A program made the position numbers and the translations under genes. From Zea mays (taxonomy: Eukaryota; Streptophyta; Magnoliopsida; Poales; Poaceae), in the NCBI RefSeq assembly GCF_902167145.1, contig NC_050100.1, positions 192,627,439 through 192,691,438 on the forward strand: DNA of 64,000 nt. Reading direction: 5' to 3'. Shown piece after piece: positions 1 through 10,235 of this stretch (position 1 is its first letter; every line of letters starts with the position of its first letter). The notes under the pieces are model-generated. The model saw only the letters and a list, made by a program, of their open reading frames with translations. It was not told the DNA's origin and made no database searches.

Positions 1-3000
1 AGAACACGTAAGCGGCAAGGCCGACCGAGCTGAGGGACTCCTACGCCTCCGGGATACGGATACCTCACTCATCACCTTTCGTGAAAAGTAACTCTCACTC
101 GGACAAACAGTTCTGTTACCAACAAATGAGTCCAGATACTCGAAACAGAAGGAAAAGAAATGCAGCTTTACAACACGACGACAGTATGTTTGGGCCTCGG
201 CGGCCGCAGAAAACATACGCGCACTACAAGATAAACCGATCCTGCAGGCTCGGACCTTGACGAAGGGGGAGCAGCAGCACCCTCGGCGTGAACTACACCT
301 TCGGCGAAGTCCGACCGAGCCTCGGACGACAACGCGGTCGGAGGATCTCCACTCCGAAGGACGACATCAGCACCGCGCCTGGGCCATCGCCGCCAGGGTC
401 TTCTCCAGGAATCCGGCCCAAGCAGACGGCTCGGCCGGCCGCCCCGAAGCCTCAGCCAGCTGTCCCCTGAGGACACCAGCCTGGCTCGTGGCCTTGGCAA
501 CTCGACTTCGGCATCGATCCCGCCAGTGGACGGCCCGACCAGGCTCCGGCCGACGAAGTCTTCTTTTCGAGCCAACTTTGCCTCTGTCCATGCTAACACC
601 GCTGCCTCCGACTTCGGCTCATCGAAGAGCGGCCGAGGGTTCCCTTAACTAAATAAGAGAGGTCTCGGGCGGCAAGGCCGACCGAGCCGAGGGACTCCTA
701 CGCCTCCGGGATACGGATACCTCACTCGTCACCTTCGCACGAGGCAACTCACACTTGGTTAAGCGGTTCAGTTAGCCGACAGGCGAGTCCTAGTGCTCTA
801 AATGAGGAAAAAACACGGCTCCGTGCCGAAAATACATACATGTTCAGGCCCCGACAGCCACAATGAACAGACACCGGCACTCAAGGTGCCATTACAAACG
901 GAACTCTGGTTCCATCCCCGCGGGTATGAACAACCTCCACACCGGGGAGCCTGCGGGGCGACAAGCTTCCGGGCGACTCGCCAGCGACCTCTGCAGCAGC
1001 AGCCATGGTCTCAGGACGGACGCAGCCACCGGAAGGCTCTCGTTCGCGTCCCCACTCAAGGGACGCGAACCAGACATTAAAGCCAAAGAGCCGGAGGTCG
1101 GTCCGTAGGCGGCGCTGACGGCCTTGACGATGGAGAAGCTTTGTCCAGCTGCCACCACGTCAGCACCGACGGCGGCGTCCGCCTGTCCACCAACGCCGCA
1201 CCAGCGAGCGCGGGCCGCTCCAAAGCGCACCGGCAGGTCCTCGCTCCCGTCCTCGCCATGAAAGCGAGGATAGAGGACGGAATGTTGCATCCTAGCTGGG
1301 CAGCAACAGTTCGCCTTCCCCGGCATGGCTGGAGGACGCCTCCTCCACAGAGCTGGAGGATGGTTTCCACCACCAGAAGCTGGAAGAAGAGGTGGCCAGC
1401 TGACCCGTGCGGGAGGTAGAGCCCCGGCTCACCTCGCTCTCCGCCCCAGCAAGGATGATGAAGATCCTTGAAGCTGAGGGCGGGACCAAGATCGTAGCCT
1501 GGCTCGCTTCTCCCCACCATCGAACTGGTGGTCACCGTCTTGGGTGACCACCTACGAGGGGATGCAGCCGAGCTGTCTGATGAAAATCCTTGAAGCCGAA
1601 CGATGGCTGAAAGGTACCAACTTCCGCGAAGTTGTGTTCCTCCAACGACGACAAGGCGGAAGAACTGCGAGTGTTCCCCATCCGGGGGCTCGGAAGGTGG
1701 AAAGACGCGATGCATGAGGGGAGCGCAAAGACATTGTTGCCTTTCAAGGGGGTCACCCTCCTTTTAAAGGCAACTCTCCCCACTTGCGTCCTCAGCCATC
1801 GCGGGCTGAGTCTTCTCCAACACGCTCCAAGGTCCTCCCCCTACGGCACGAGGGCTGGGTCCCACGCGTCATGCAAGCTGGCCCAGGGCAGAAGAAGCCA
1901 AACCGCCACGCGCGGTGCGCGCAACTGCCCAGCGGTTACGAGCATTCCTCCACTTTCGCCCAGACCAGCGGGTGAAAGGGCGGACCGCCATGCAGGCGAC
2001 ATGCAACCGCACCAAGGGGGCGCACCCTTTCGACTTCTACGCGTCCAGCATGGAGGCCCAGGCCCACATGTCATGTAACCGGCGCGCTGGTTACTGCGTA
2101 CAAGAAACTGCACCGCCACTCGCGCCACTACCGTGCCTCCTCGACTGTGGAACCAGTACCGCGACTCGAGGCAACCCTGCACATGACCCAACAGTGCCAA
2201 CCAGGCACATCGGTCACGGGTCGGTCAGCTGCGGGAGAAGGTGCGACGGCCGATACGGCCAGAAATGGACCGGCAGTAATGGCAGTGGCAGGCGGGCGGA
2301 AGCAGCGGTCAAGTCGTCAGCCAAGCTCACGTCCCCTCCTGGGACAACGAGAGAACCCTCTCCCACGGCGTGAAGACGACGCGCTCGTGTTCCGTTCCTC
2401 GAACGGCTCGCGCACGCACAACGGCCGCCCCGCAAGCCACTCGTCCCGTCGCATTAACTCCGCGGCAGGGCAGGCGCCACCTTTGGCAGGCGAAGCAGGC
2501 GACGCTTCACCTCCGCCATAATGACCGCGTCAAAAAAGGTGCGCCACGTCATTCGATTTCGTATCCTTTTCCTCTTCCTCTTTCTCTCTCTTACAACAGG
2601 GACCGGGAAAGGGGATACCCCGAAAGGGATCCTTCTCCGCGAAGGAAACGGGCCCCGAGCCCCCCTACTGATCAGAGGTTCGAAGGCTGGCCCCTCGGAA
2701 GGGTTCAACGGCCGCCTTAGAGCACTCGGGCTCCACGCCCACTACTGGTCATAGGTTCGAAGGCCGGCCCCCCGGAAGGGTTCAACGGCCGCCTCAGGCC
2801 ACTCGGGCTCCGCGCCCACTACTGATCAGGGGTTCGTAGGCTGGCCCTCAAAGGGTTCGACAGCCGCCTCAGACGCAGAGCGAGGGATGACCCTGGGCAC
2901 GTTCGATACATAACCAAGGCTCGGGCTACGCTCCCGAGGTACCCTACGACATTTCCGAGACCGACGGGAACGATTTTGTAACGGAATCCCAACAGAGAGC

Positions 3001-4099
3001 GGCATCGAGCCCTCGGACCCCGTCAAAAGGGGACCAGGTCCGACAAATCACCCGTAGGTACTTTTGGAGCGCGCCTCCGGGCCACTAGCCGACCCCTAAC
3101 AAATGGGGCACGGGCGTCCACTCGGATTACCCGTTAGCAGCTCACTGGAGACACCATGTTCGGCGCCCTCCGAGGGCAACATGGCGCTTTCCCCCCCTCC
3201 TCCTTGCGGAAAGGCGACGCAGGGGCGTATGTAAAAAGTCGAGTCTGCCCTTGAACGTCCTCTCGCTCTGTGCGGAGGCTCGGGGGCTGCTCTCGCAAAC
3301 CCGGCTCCGGCCAAACCGTTGACAGCGTCAACATACCAGCCCGAGAACTTGGGACTCGACTATGCACCCGGGCTACGGCCAGTTCGCATGAGGGAACAAC
3401 CAGACCGGCCGAAGCATCGCGAAACGCATTAAGACCTCAAAGGAGTCAAACTACTCCTCCGAGGCCTCGGGGGCTACACCCGGCGAGTGCGCTCGCGCGC
3501 ACCCACCGGAACGAAACGCAAACGAGAAAGGCCGGTCCCCTTGTAAAAAAGTGCGACAAAAGCCTCCAAGCGAGTATTAACACTCCCTTCGAGGCTCGGG
3601 GGCTACTGTCGAGGACCATAATTAGGGGTACCCCCAAGACTCCTAATCTCAGCTGGTAACCCCCATCAGCACAAAGTTGCAAAGGCCTGATGGGTGCGAT
3701 TAAGTCAAGGCTCAGTCCACTCAAGGGACACGATCTCGCCTAGCCCGAGCCCAGCCTCGGGCAAGGGCAGCCGACCCCGGAGGATTCACGTCTCGCCCGA
3801 GGGCCCCCTCAAGCGACGGACACACCTTCGGCTCGCTCGAGGCCCAGTCTTCGCCGAGAAGCAACCTTGACCAGATCGCCACGCCAACCGACCGTATCGC
3901 AGGAGCATTTAATGCAAAGGTGGCCTGACACCTTATCCTGACGCATGCCCTTCAGTCGACTGAGCCGAAGTGACCGCAGTCACTTCACCGCTCCACTGAC
4001 CAGTCTGACAAGAAGACAGCGCCGCCCGCGTCGCTTCGACTGTTGTGCCACTCGACAGAGTGAGACTGACAGCGGCCAAGTCCGGCCTCGGGCGCCATA

Positions 4100-4440
4100 G
4101 GAAGCTCCGCCTCGCCCGACCCCAGGGCTCGGACTTGGGCTCGGCCCTGGAAGACGATGAACTCCACCTCGCCTGACCCTAGGGCTCGGACTCGGGCTCG
4201 GCCCCGGAAGACGACGAACTCCGCCTCGCCCGACCCCAGGGCTCGGACTCAAGCTCGGCCCCGGAAGACGACGAACTCCGCCTCGCCCGACCCAGGGCTC
4301 GGACTCGGCCTCGGCCCCGGAAGACGACGAACTCCGCCTCGCCCGACCCGGGGCTCGGACTCAACCTCGACCACGGAAGACAGACTCGACCTCGACCTCG
4401 GAGGAGCCTCCGCCTCGCCCGACCTAGGGCTCGGACTGAC
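4100..4440 (+). repeat. ~58-bp tandem repeats in H0 LTR U3
   Basis: Units contain 'gaagacgacgaactccgcct' followed by 'cgcccgacc' and a 'gggctcggactc' segment, repeated four to five times with small changes. The reverse complement of the same unit is found seven times in each H1 LTR. Open frames across this block are repeat artefacts. Confidence 0.8.
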
Positions 4441-4806
4441 CACGTCACAGGGGGAGCCATCATTATCCCGCCCCTAGCTAGTTCAGGCTACGGGGAACAA
4501 GACCAGCGTCCCATCTGGCTCGCCCCGGTAAACAAGTAATGATGGCGCCCCGCGTGCTCCATGACGACGACGGCTCTCAGCCCCTTACAGAAGCAAGGAG
4601 ACGTCAGCAAGGACTCGACAGCCCCGACAGCTGTCCTTCCGCCAGGCTCCAGCGCTCCTCCGACGGCCACGACATCTCATGAACAGGGTGCCAAAACCTC
4701 TTCGGCTGCCACGACGGCATGTACTTAGGGCGCTAGCTCCTCTCTGCTAGACACGTTAGCACACTGCTACACCTCCCATTGTACACCTGGGCCCTCTCCT
4801 TACGCC

Positions 4807-4813
4807 TATAAAA
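4807..4813 (+). promoter_or_regulatory. TATA box of the H0 LTR
   Basis: TATAAAA within 'cgcctataaaaggaagg', at the position expected for the LTR promoter about 290 bp before the LTR end. Confidence 0.55.
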
Positions 4814-5097
4814 GGAAGGGCCAGGGCACTCGTACGGAAGGTTGGCCGCGCGGGGGAACGGGACGGCGCGCATAAGCCCCTCGCTCTCTCCCACGCGGAC
4901 GCTTGTAACCCCCTACTGCAAGCGCACCCGACCTGGGCGCGGGACAAACACGAAGGCCGCGGGTTTCCCCTTTTACGCCTGTCTCCCTCTGGTTTTTCCC
5001 CCTTCGCGCTCCGTCTCGCGCCGACCCATCTGGGCTGGGGCACGCGACGACAATTCACTCGTCGATCCAGGGACCCCCCGGGGTCGAAACGTCGACA

Positions 5098-5876
5098 ATG
5101 AGGATCAAGGACAGTGAAGGACCTTAGCATAAGCCGGACGACGTCGTGGTCCGTCCATCTCGTGCTTCTATAGCTCCTTATTTTGTTGACCAGGGTCTTG
5201 AGCCTGTTGTATGTTTGGGTTGGCTCCTCCCCCTGATCATTGCGAACCTTCCTAGTTCATCTTCCACCAACTCCATCTTGGTGATCATGGTGGCGTCGTT
5301 CCCCTCATGAGAGATCTTGAGGGTGTCCCAAATTTGCTAGGCATTATCCAAGCCGCCCACCTTATGATACTCTTCCCTGCACAAGGATGCTAAAAGAACA
5401 GTGGTAGCTTGTGCATTTTTGTGAATTTGTTCATTGATAAACATGGGATTATCCGTACTATAAAATTGCATTCCATTTTCTACTATCTCCCATATACTTG
5501 GATGAAGAGAGAACAAGTGGCTACGCATTTTGTGACTCCAAAATCCATAGTCCTCTCCATCAAAGTGTGGAGGTTTACCAAGAGGAATGGAAAGCAAATG
5601 AGCATTAGAATTTTGTGGAATACGAGAATAATCAAAAGAAAAGTTTGAGTTGACCGTTTTCTTTTTCTCGTCGTCGTCGTCTCTTTGGGAAGAAGAGGAC
5701 TCATCGCTGTCGTAGTAGACTATCTTCTTGATGCACCTCTTCTTCTTCCCATCCTTCTTCTTATGACTTGAGCCCGAGTCAGTGGGCTTATCGTCTTTTG
5801 GCTCATTGATGAAGGACTCCTTCTCCTTGTCGTTGATCACCATCCCCTTTCCCTTAGGATCCATCCCTTCGGGCAA
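5098..5876 (-). pseudogene. Sirevirus gag fragment (J0), truncated with a premature stop
   Basis: The minus-strand frame begins MDPKGKGMVINDKEKE (second methionine) and follows the N-terminal third of the J1 gag: a basic, lysine- and serine-rich leader, then the conserved block with LGKPPHFDGEDYGFWSHKMR. An in-frame TAG at about 5337-5339 replaces a lysine codon of J1 after the residues LDNA. Homology to J1 gag continues past this stop down to 5098, where H0 is inserted. There is therefore both a nonsense mutation and a physical break, and no functional Gag can come from this piece. Confidence 0.85.
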
Positions 5877-5900
5877 TTAGTCCCTTTTGTGAAGAGAACG

Positions 5901-5914
5901 ACTTTGATACCAAT
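5901..5914 (-). other. Primer-binding site of J0
   Basis: Directly beside the LTR, the minus strand reads ttggtatcaaagtcg. The usual Sirevirus site complementary to initiator methionine tRNA reads TGGTATCAGAGC, so this copy is slightly mutated. Confidence 0.7.
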
Positions 5915-7137
5915 TGAGAGCACCTTGAGGGGGGGGTGAATAGGTGATCCTGTAAAAACTTAAAACTTAAAGCCACACAACTTGATTAAGGGTTAGCACA
6001 ATGAAATCAAGTGGCTAAGGACCGAACTCTTGTGAAACACAATAGTCACAATGAGAACAAGCACAAGAGACACGATGGTTTATCCTGTGGTTCGGCCAAG
6101 TACAACACTTGCCTAATCCACGTTGTGGCGTCCCAATGGACGAGGGTTGCACTCAACCCCTTTCAAGTGATCCAAAGATCCACCTGAATACCACGATGTT
6201 TTTCTTTCTTATATCCCGTTTGCAAGGAATCTCCACAACTTGGAGCCTCTCGCCCTTACAAATGATGATCACAAAGAAACACGTATGTAAGGGAGGGAAA
6301 AGCAACACACACAAATCCCAGCAATACACACACACACAAGCCAAGACTTGAGCTCAAATGAAACACAACAATTTCACCACTAGAACGGAGCTCAAATCAC
6401 TAAGAATGTCAATCGAGTGTGCGAAGATGAAGTGGGGGAGTCTTAGAATGTTCAGAGTATGCTTGGTGTTCTCCTCCATGCGCCTAGGGGTCCCTTTTAT
6501 AGCCCCAAGGCAGCTAGGAGCCGTTGAGAGCAATCCAGAAAGACAATTCTTGCCTTATGTCGGGTGGCACACCGGACAGTCCGGTGTGCCACCGGACAGG
6601 CACTGTACAGCGTCCGATGCAGATTGCTTTCCTAAATTGGCGCAGCCGACCGTTGAAGATTTGGAGCCGTTGGCGCACCGGACAGTCCGGTGCCCCCATC
6701 AGACCGTTGGCGCTGCCACGCGTTACACGCGGATTGCGTGGCCGACCGTTGGCTCACCGGACAGTCCGGTGCACCACCGGACAGTCCGGTGCACCACCGG
6801 ACAGTCCGGTGAATTTTAGCCGTACGCCGCCGACGAATTCCCGAGAGCAGTCAGTTGACCAGACGCCAGCCTGGCGCACCGGACAGTCCGGTGTACCCAG
6901 ACTGCGCAGAGTCCTGGCTGCCCCAGCCAAGTCTTTTTCCTTTTGTCTTTTCTCTGATTCTAGCACTTAGACAAATATGTTAGTACATAAAAACCAATGT
7001 ACTAAGTCTAGAATCATACCTTGTACCTTGATTTTCACTTCTTGAGTCTTTGGCACAATTTAACACTTAAACCATTTGCGTTGGACACTTAATCACCAAA
7101 ATACTTAGAAATGGCCCAAGGGCACATTTCCCTTTCA
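5915..7137 (-). repeat. 5' LTR of J0
   Basis: The 1223-bp LTR on the minus strand starts TGAAAGGG at 7137 and ends GGTGCTCTCA at 5915. It has several copies of the 17-bp palindrome CACCGGACAGTCCGGTG, including three nearly head-to-tail at about 6757-6811. Confidence 0.88.
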
Positions 7138-7630
7138 AAACTGCTGAGATACCTGGATGGTTTAGTCCAGGGGATTTTGTTTTAATATTGAAAAACTTCC
7201 TGCTCCTTTGGGAGAGGATGCATGAAATATTGTTGTTTCTGCAAAATATCCTGAGCTCCACATATTCCATGCATTATATCTGATTTCCCCATTCCGCAGG
7301 TGAAGGTGGGCTGGTGAGTACGTTTGTACTCACCCTTGCTTATTTGTTATTTTTCAGAAAAAGGAGATCGGGTAAGAGTTACGATTGTTCCCAACCTTGC
7401 CTGTGGTTGTTGGACCGCTGATTTGCTTCGCTGCGTATATCGGGCTGCTTCAGCCCCACTCTGATGATATGTCCCGAGTTGTGGACCAACTCTTAAAGTT
7501 GATCGCCACCTTTATAGGTTTGTCTCGTTTAAGCAGATCTGGAACTATCTGATGTATAAATGTGTTTACTAGCCTCTTGAGACTAGTAATTGTATCACAT
7601 TTGAGTCCCAGAGGATTGGGGACGCTTCAT
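7138..7630 (+). repeat. Probable 3' part of an older LTR
   Basis: No gene is visible. The stretch contains a small palindrome (gagtacgtttgtactc, about 7316-7331) and ends 'ggggacgcttca', which resembles the 3' end of Ty3/gypsy LTRs. Its other end would lie beyond J0, outside the window. The assignment is an inference from style only. Confidence 0.35.
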
Positions 7631-7934
7631 TTTGGCTTTCACGCGCACAACGACGACTCCAAAGAAACCGCACAACGACGACGAAGTCTCTACTACTTCT
7701 TCTTCCCTCCCCGGCCCTCCTTCTCATCGTCTCTCTTGCCCAACTGCCCGCCCCCAACCGTGTCGCCGCCCATGTGTCCCCGGGCCGACCAGAACCCTAC
7801 CCGCTCCGCCCTGCCCCTTCACCTCCTACCTCTTCTGGCGCTGTCATCCCGACCCCCAACGTTCGAGCCGACCGGAACCCTATCCGTCCCTAGCGCCTAT
7901 GTTGTTGTTGTGGTGCCCGCGACGGAGGGGATGG

Positions 7935-8125
7935 CACGCAGATCCTCTAGCTGGCGTCGAAAGGGATGAGCTCGAAGGCGTGAGGCGCGGGATGTCCGAC
8001 TCGGAGACCAGGCGGTTGTGGTCGCAACGGACGATGGCGTCGAGCTCCTGCTACGCCTTCTTAAGCACGTCCGCATGCTGGATCAGCTCGGCCAACGCCC
8101 ACTCCACTGTGTTGGATGTCGTGTC
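7935..8125 (-). pseudogene. Cytochrome P450 fragment
   Basis: Read on the minus strand, 8125-7979 gives the I-helix end DTTSNTVEWALAEL, a helix piece containing LKKA, a TAG stop, then QELDAIV and RLVSESDIPRL, which follow the order of plant CYP75-like P450s. It then joins directly to the haem-binding region FELIPFDAS, a second stop, then RICV (about 7978-7935), keeping the cysteine. The roughly hundred residues normally between these motifs (K helix and PERF region) are missing. It is a small, internally deleted, twice-stopped fragment with no function. Its opposite orientation to the RRM piece fits capture from a different locus. Confidence 0.75.
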
Positions 8126-8246
8126 CGTCCTATGTACGCCCCCACCACTCCCCCTCCCTCCCCCTAGATGTACCGTTCACCTAGATCCGACCTCATCCCT
8201 GGTTTTCTCCGGGGGCACTTTGAAAATTATGTAATACTTCCTTTTG

Positions 8247-8960
8247 CTTACTCCCAAGTTGAGAATAAGAGAACCATACCAAAAGGATCAGTGTAGTCTA
8301 CCTCTAAGGATTTCAAGACTAAAAATATATTTGCTGGTGGGCTTCCCTCGACACTAACAGAAGGTAACATCAGTATGTCACATGATGGATCAGCTTTGTT
8401 TTACATTGATTTTTCCTTGATGAATGTTCTATCTGTTAACCTTGATCAGAAGATTTCAATAGATTCTTTGCAAGATATGGGACTGTGCTAGACCACTAGA
8501 TTATGTTTGATCATGAGACCAAACATTATTGAGACTTTGGATCTATAGTTTTTCAATCTGAGCAAGTTGTAGATGATTTGTTACAAATGGAAATATGATT
8601 GACCTTATTGATTCGAAGATAGTCTAAAGTTCCTTATAGAAATGGCACAAATGGTCATCCCCTCCATTTTTACCTACGGTAAAATATGTAAAGTAATGTC
8701 AACAAAAGGAAAATGCATTCTTCAATTGCAAGTCACCAGTTGTGCTATTCCATGGGAAATCATGCTTATTTGATAGAAGGGACTTTGACCAGGCTTAGGT
8801 CATTTGCTTTGTTTGTAGGTGGAGATCAAGAAAGCGACACCAAATAAATCCTCCAATGCACCACCACCACCAGTGTATGGTAGAAATGCTAGGTCATCAT
8901 ATGGTAGTGCCTCTAGGGACCACCCTTCAGCTGATAACTATGGTGCATTGGTATAATAGC
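8247..8960 (+). pseudogene. RRM (hnRNP-type) RNA-binding protein fragment with introns
   Basis: Exon-like pieces encode the start of an RNA-recognition motif (KNIFAGGLPSTLTE, about 8313-8365), the middle (FNRFFARYGTVLDH, stop, IMFDHETK, then FQSEQVVDDLL, about 8451-8621) and the C-terminal side (VEIKKATPNKSS, then PPPPVYGRNARSSYGSASR, about 8820-8945). Two intervals between them, starting gtaacatc near 8366 and ending ttgtttgtag near 8819, look like retained introns. The RNP2-like IFAGGLP and the layout fit plant hnRNP-1-like proteins. In-frame stops replace residues of the RNP1 region. The last exon piece is duplicated at 9571-9872. Confidence 0.75.
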
Positions 8961-8966
8961 TGGGCA

Positions 8967-9265
8967 CGAACATATGAGTTACATCGCTTCGTTAAAGAAA
9001 GATGCAAAGCACTTTATAGGTAAGATGGATTATCAAATAATATTATTTGACATTTAGTTTTTTTTGTTTCAGAATTTTTAGATGGTAGATTGCTAAACTT
9101 GGCTATTCCTATTAACCATTGTTTCCTCTGTAACAGAGTTCTCGAAGAAGGTTCCTTCGAGTAAGCCATATTGCATTATACTCGGTGATGTGAGAGACAA
9201 GCTTTACAATACACATGAGCGGGCATGCCAATTGTTATCCAGTGGATATGCTGACATTCTTTAAG
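8967..9265 (+). pseudogene. Third captured gene fragment, product not recognised
   Basis: A piece translating as HMSYIASLKKDAKHFI (here with a frame disturbance) ends at a gtaagatgg donor near 9020. After an intron-like stretch ending ctgtaacag at 9136, the frame resumes as [18 protein letters not shown], then [18 protein letters not shown], and stops at about 9265. The reading frame and splice-like borders suggest exons of a real gene. I do not recognise the family. Confidence 0.45.
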
Positions 9266-9570
9266 AATCTACTATCACAAACATTGCGAAGGTCAACTAT
9301 TGATCAAAGAACCTTTGAATTGCACCAGTTGAATAGTGTTTTTTCCTTAAGTTATATGCCTCACATTGAATTGTCTCATTCATTGATGCCATTCGATTAT
9401 ATGCATGTTATATTCCTATTGTACAATTCATTCAAAGTGTCTTCTCATTTTTCTACACTTCTAAATCTACTTGCTTATGAATTATGCATAAGTTATTTTC
9501 CTCTCACCGCACTCACAAATCCAAACCAATTTTCTATTGGTCCATGACTGATTAAATTAATAGTAATTAA

Positions 9571-9872
9571 TGGAAGGGACTTTGACCAGGCTTAGGTCAT
9601 TTGTTTTGTTTGTCGGTGGAGATCAAGAAAGCGGAACCAAATAAATCCTCCAATCCACCAGACCACCACCGCCACCACCACCACCAATGTATGGTAGAAA
9701 TGCTAGGTCAACATATGATAGTGGCTCTAAGGACCACCCTTCAGTTGACAACTATGGTGCATTGGTATAATAGCTGGATATGAACATATGAGCTACATCG
9801 CTCATCAAAGAAAGATGCAAAGCAATATATAGGTAAGATGGATTAGCAAATAATATTGTTTGACATTTAGGT
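9571..9872 (+). repeat. Direct duplication of 8774-9062
   Basis: From 'gaagggactttgaccagg' through 'ggtaagatggatta' to the 'gtttgacattta' segment, this block repeats 8774-9062 with about 10% differences plus an expanded CCACCA run. It re-copies the last RRM exon piece and the following exon. The 508 bp between copies holds the rest of the third fragment and AT-rich DNA. Confidence 0.85.
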
Positions 9873-9883
9873 TTTTATATTTT

Positions 9884-10235
9884 ATATGATACACTATTAG
9901 GTGAGTGCCTGTGCATTGCAGGCCTGGGTTTCTCTTTGATATCATTATGGATGGCTCGCGAATGTTGTCATCCATCTCATAATCGTATAACACATATGTA
10001 TATATAAGTTATCGAGATATTATATGTTCCAGATACAATGCACGGGCACTGACCTATCTTATATAATACACTAGGTGAGTGTTCGTGCGTCACAGGTCCA
10101 AGTTTCTCTTCGATGTCATCCCCGACAGCTCGCATATATGTCATCTCTATCTCATAACTATATAACACATATGTGCATATATCAGTTATCGAGATATTAT
10201 ATGTCCCCGTTGCAACGCACGGGCACTGACCTAGT
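9884..10235 (+). repeat. Two tandem ~176-bp palindromic units with Helitron-like ends
   Basis: Each unit opens with an inverted version of the Helitron 3' end (taggtgagtgcctgtgcat at about 9899; actaggtgagtgttcgtgcg at 10069) and closes with the direct version (gcacgggcactgacctat near 10054; gcacgggcactgacctagt at 10217-10235). The inner parts are clearly homologous, both with a 'gttatcgagatattatatgt' segment. The second unit has the intact CTAGT end. Confidence 0.7.

Larger units (their letters stand above)
1..5097 (+). mobile_element. Huck-like Ty3/gypsy retrotransposon H0, 3' part only
   Basis: This is the 3' end of a plus-strand LTR retrotransposon whose 5' LTR and coding region lie left of the window. 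Bases 1-3606 are the long non-coding stretch between pol and the 3' LTR; they match, in opposite orientation, the same stretch of H1 at 26046-28745, including the repeated block around 'gggatacggatacctcact' at about 50-75 and 705-730. A polypurine tract (ctcgggggctac) abuts the 3' LTR. The element is inserted in the gag gene of Sirevirus J0, so it is younger than J0. The five bases after it (atgag, 5098-5102) should be one copy of its TSD. No convincing coding frame is present here. The family name Huck rests on the LTR start and is fairly likely, not proven. Confidence 0.8.
3607..5097 (+). repeat. 3' LTR of H0
   Basis: The 1491-bp LTR begins TGTCGAGGACC and ends ACGTCGACA, giving the short inverted ends TGTCG/CGACA. 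The polypurine tract lies directly upstream. A TATAAAA box is at 4807-4813. The U3 part (about 4100-4440) holds four to five GC-rich tandem units of about 58 bp. It is related to, but clearly different from, the H1 LTRs. Confidence 0.85.
5098..7137 (-). mobile_element. Sirevirus (Ji-like Ty1/copia) J0, 5' part, interrupted by H0
   Basis: A minus-strand copia element represented by its 5' LTR (5915-7137), its primer-binding site and the first part of gag (5098-5876). The rest of the element continues left of the inserted H0, outside the window. Its LTR starts TGAAAGGGAAATGTGCCC on the minus strand and matches the J1 LTR family. It is the host of H0 and is itself inserted next to an older LTR-like sequence at 7138. 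Confidence 0.85.
7631..10235 (+). mobile_element. Candidate non-autonomous Helitron with captured gene fragments
   Basis: This interval holds broken pieces of at least three unrelated genes: a P450 piece on the minus strand (7935-8125), an RRM-protein piece on the plus strand (about 8247-8960) and an unrecognised piece (about 8967-9265). Intron remnants remain between exon pieces, so capture was at the DNA level. It ends at 10231-10235 in CTAGT preceded by a hairpin-forming CCCGTTGCAACGCACGGG, which fits the 3' terminus of maize Helitrons (hairpin about ten bases before CTAG, insertion before T). The 5' terminus (TC) was not located, so the left boundary is arbitrary. No Rep/helicase coding is seen. 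Confidence 0.6.

Noticed and set aside
6524..6970. Frames containing repeated TGQSG/RTVRC-type peptides in several LTRs
   Set aside because: They translate the CACCGGACAGTCCGGTG palindromes of Sirevirus LTRs, not genes.
7632..8234. 200-residue plus-strand frame as a gene
   Set aside because: It covers the antisense P450 fragment and pyrimidine-rich DNA, has no domain, and the opposite strand gives clear P450 motifs.
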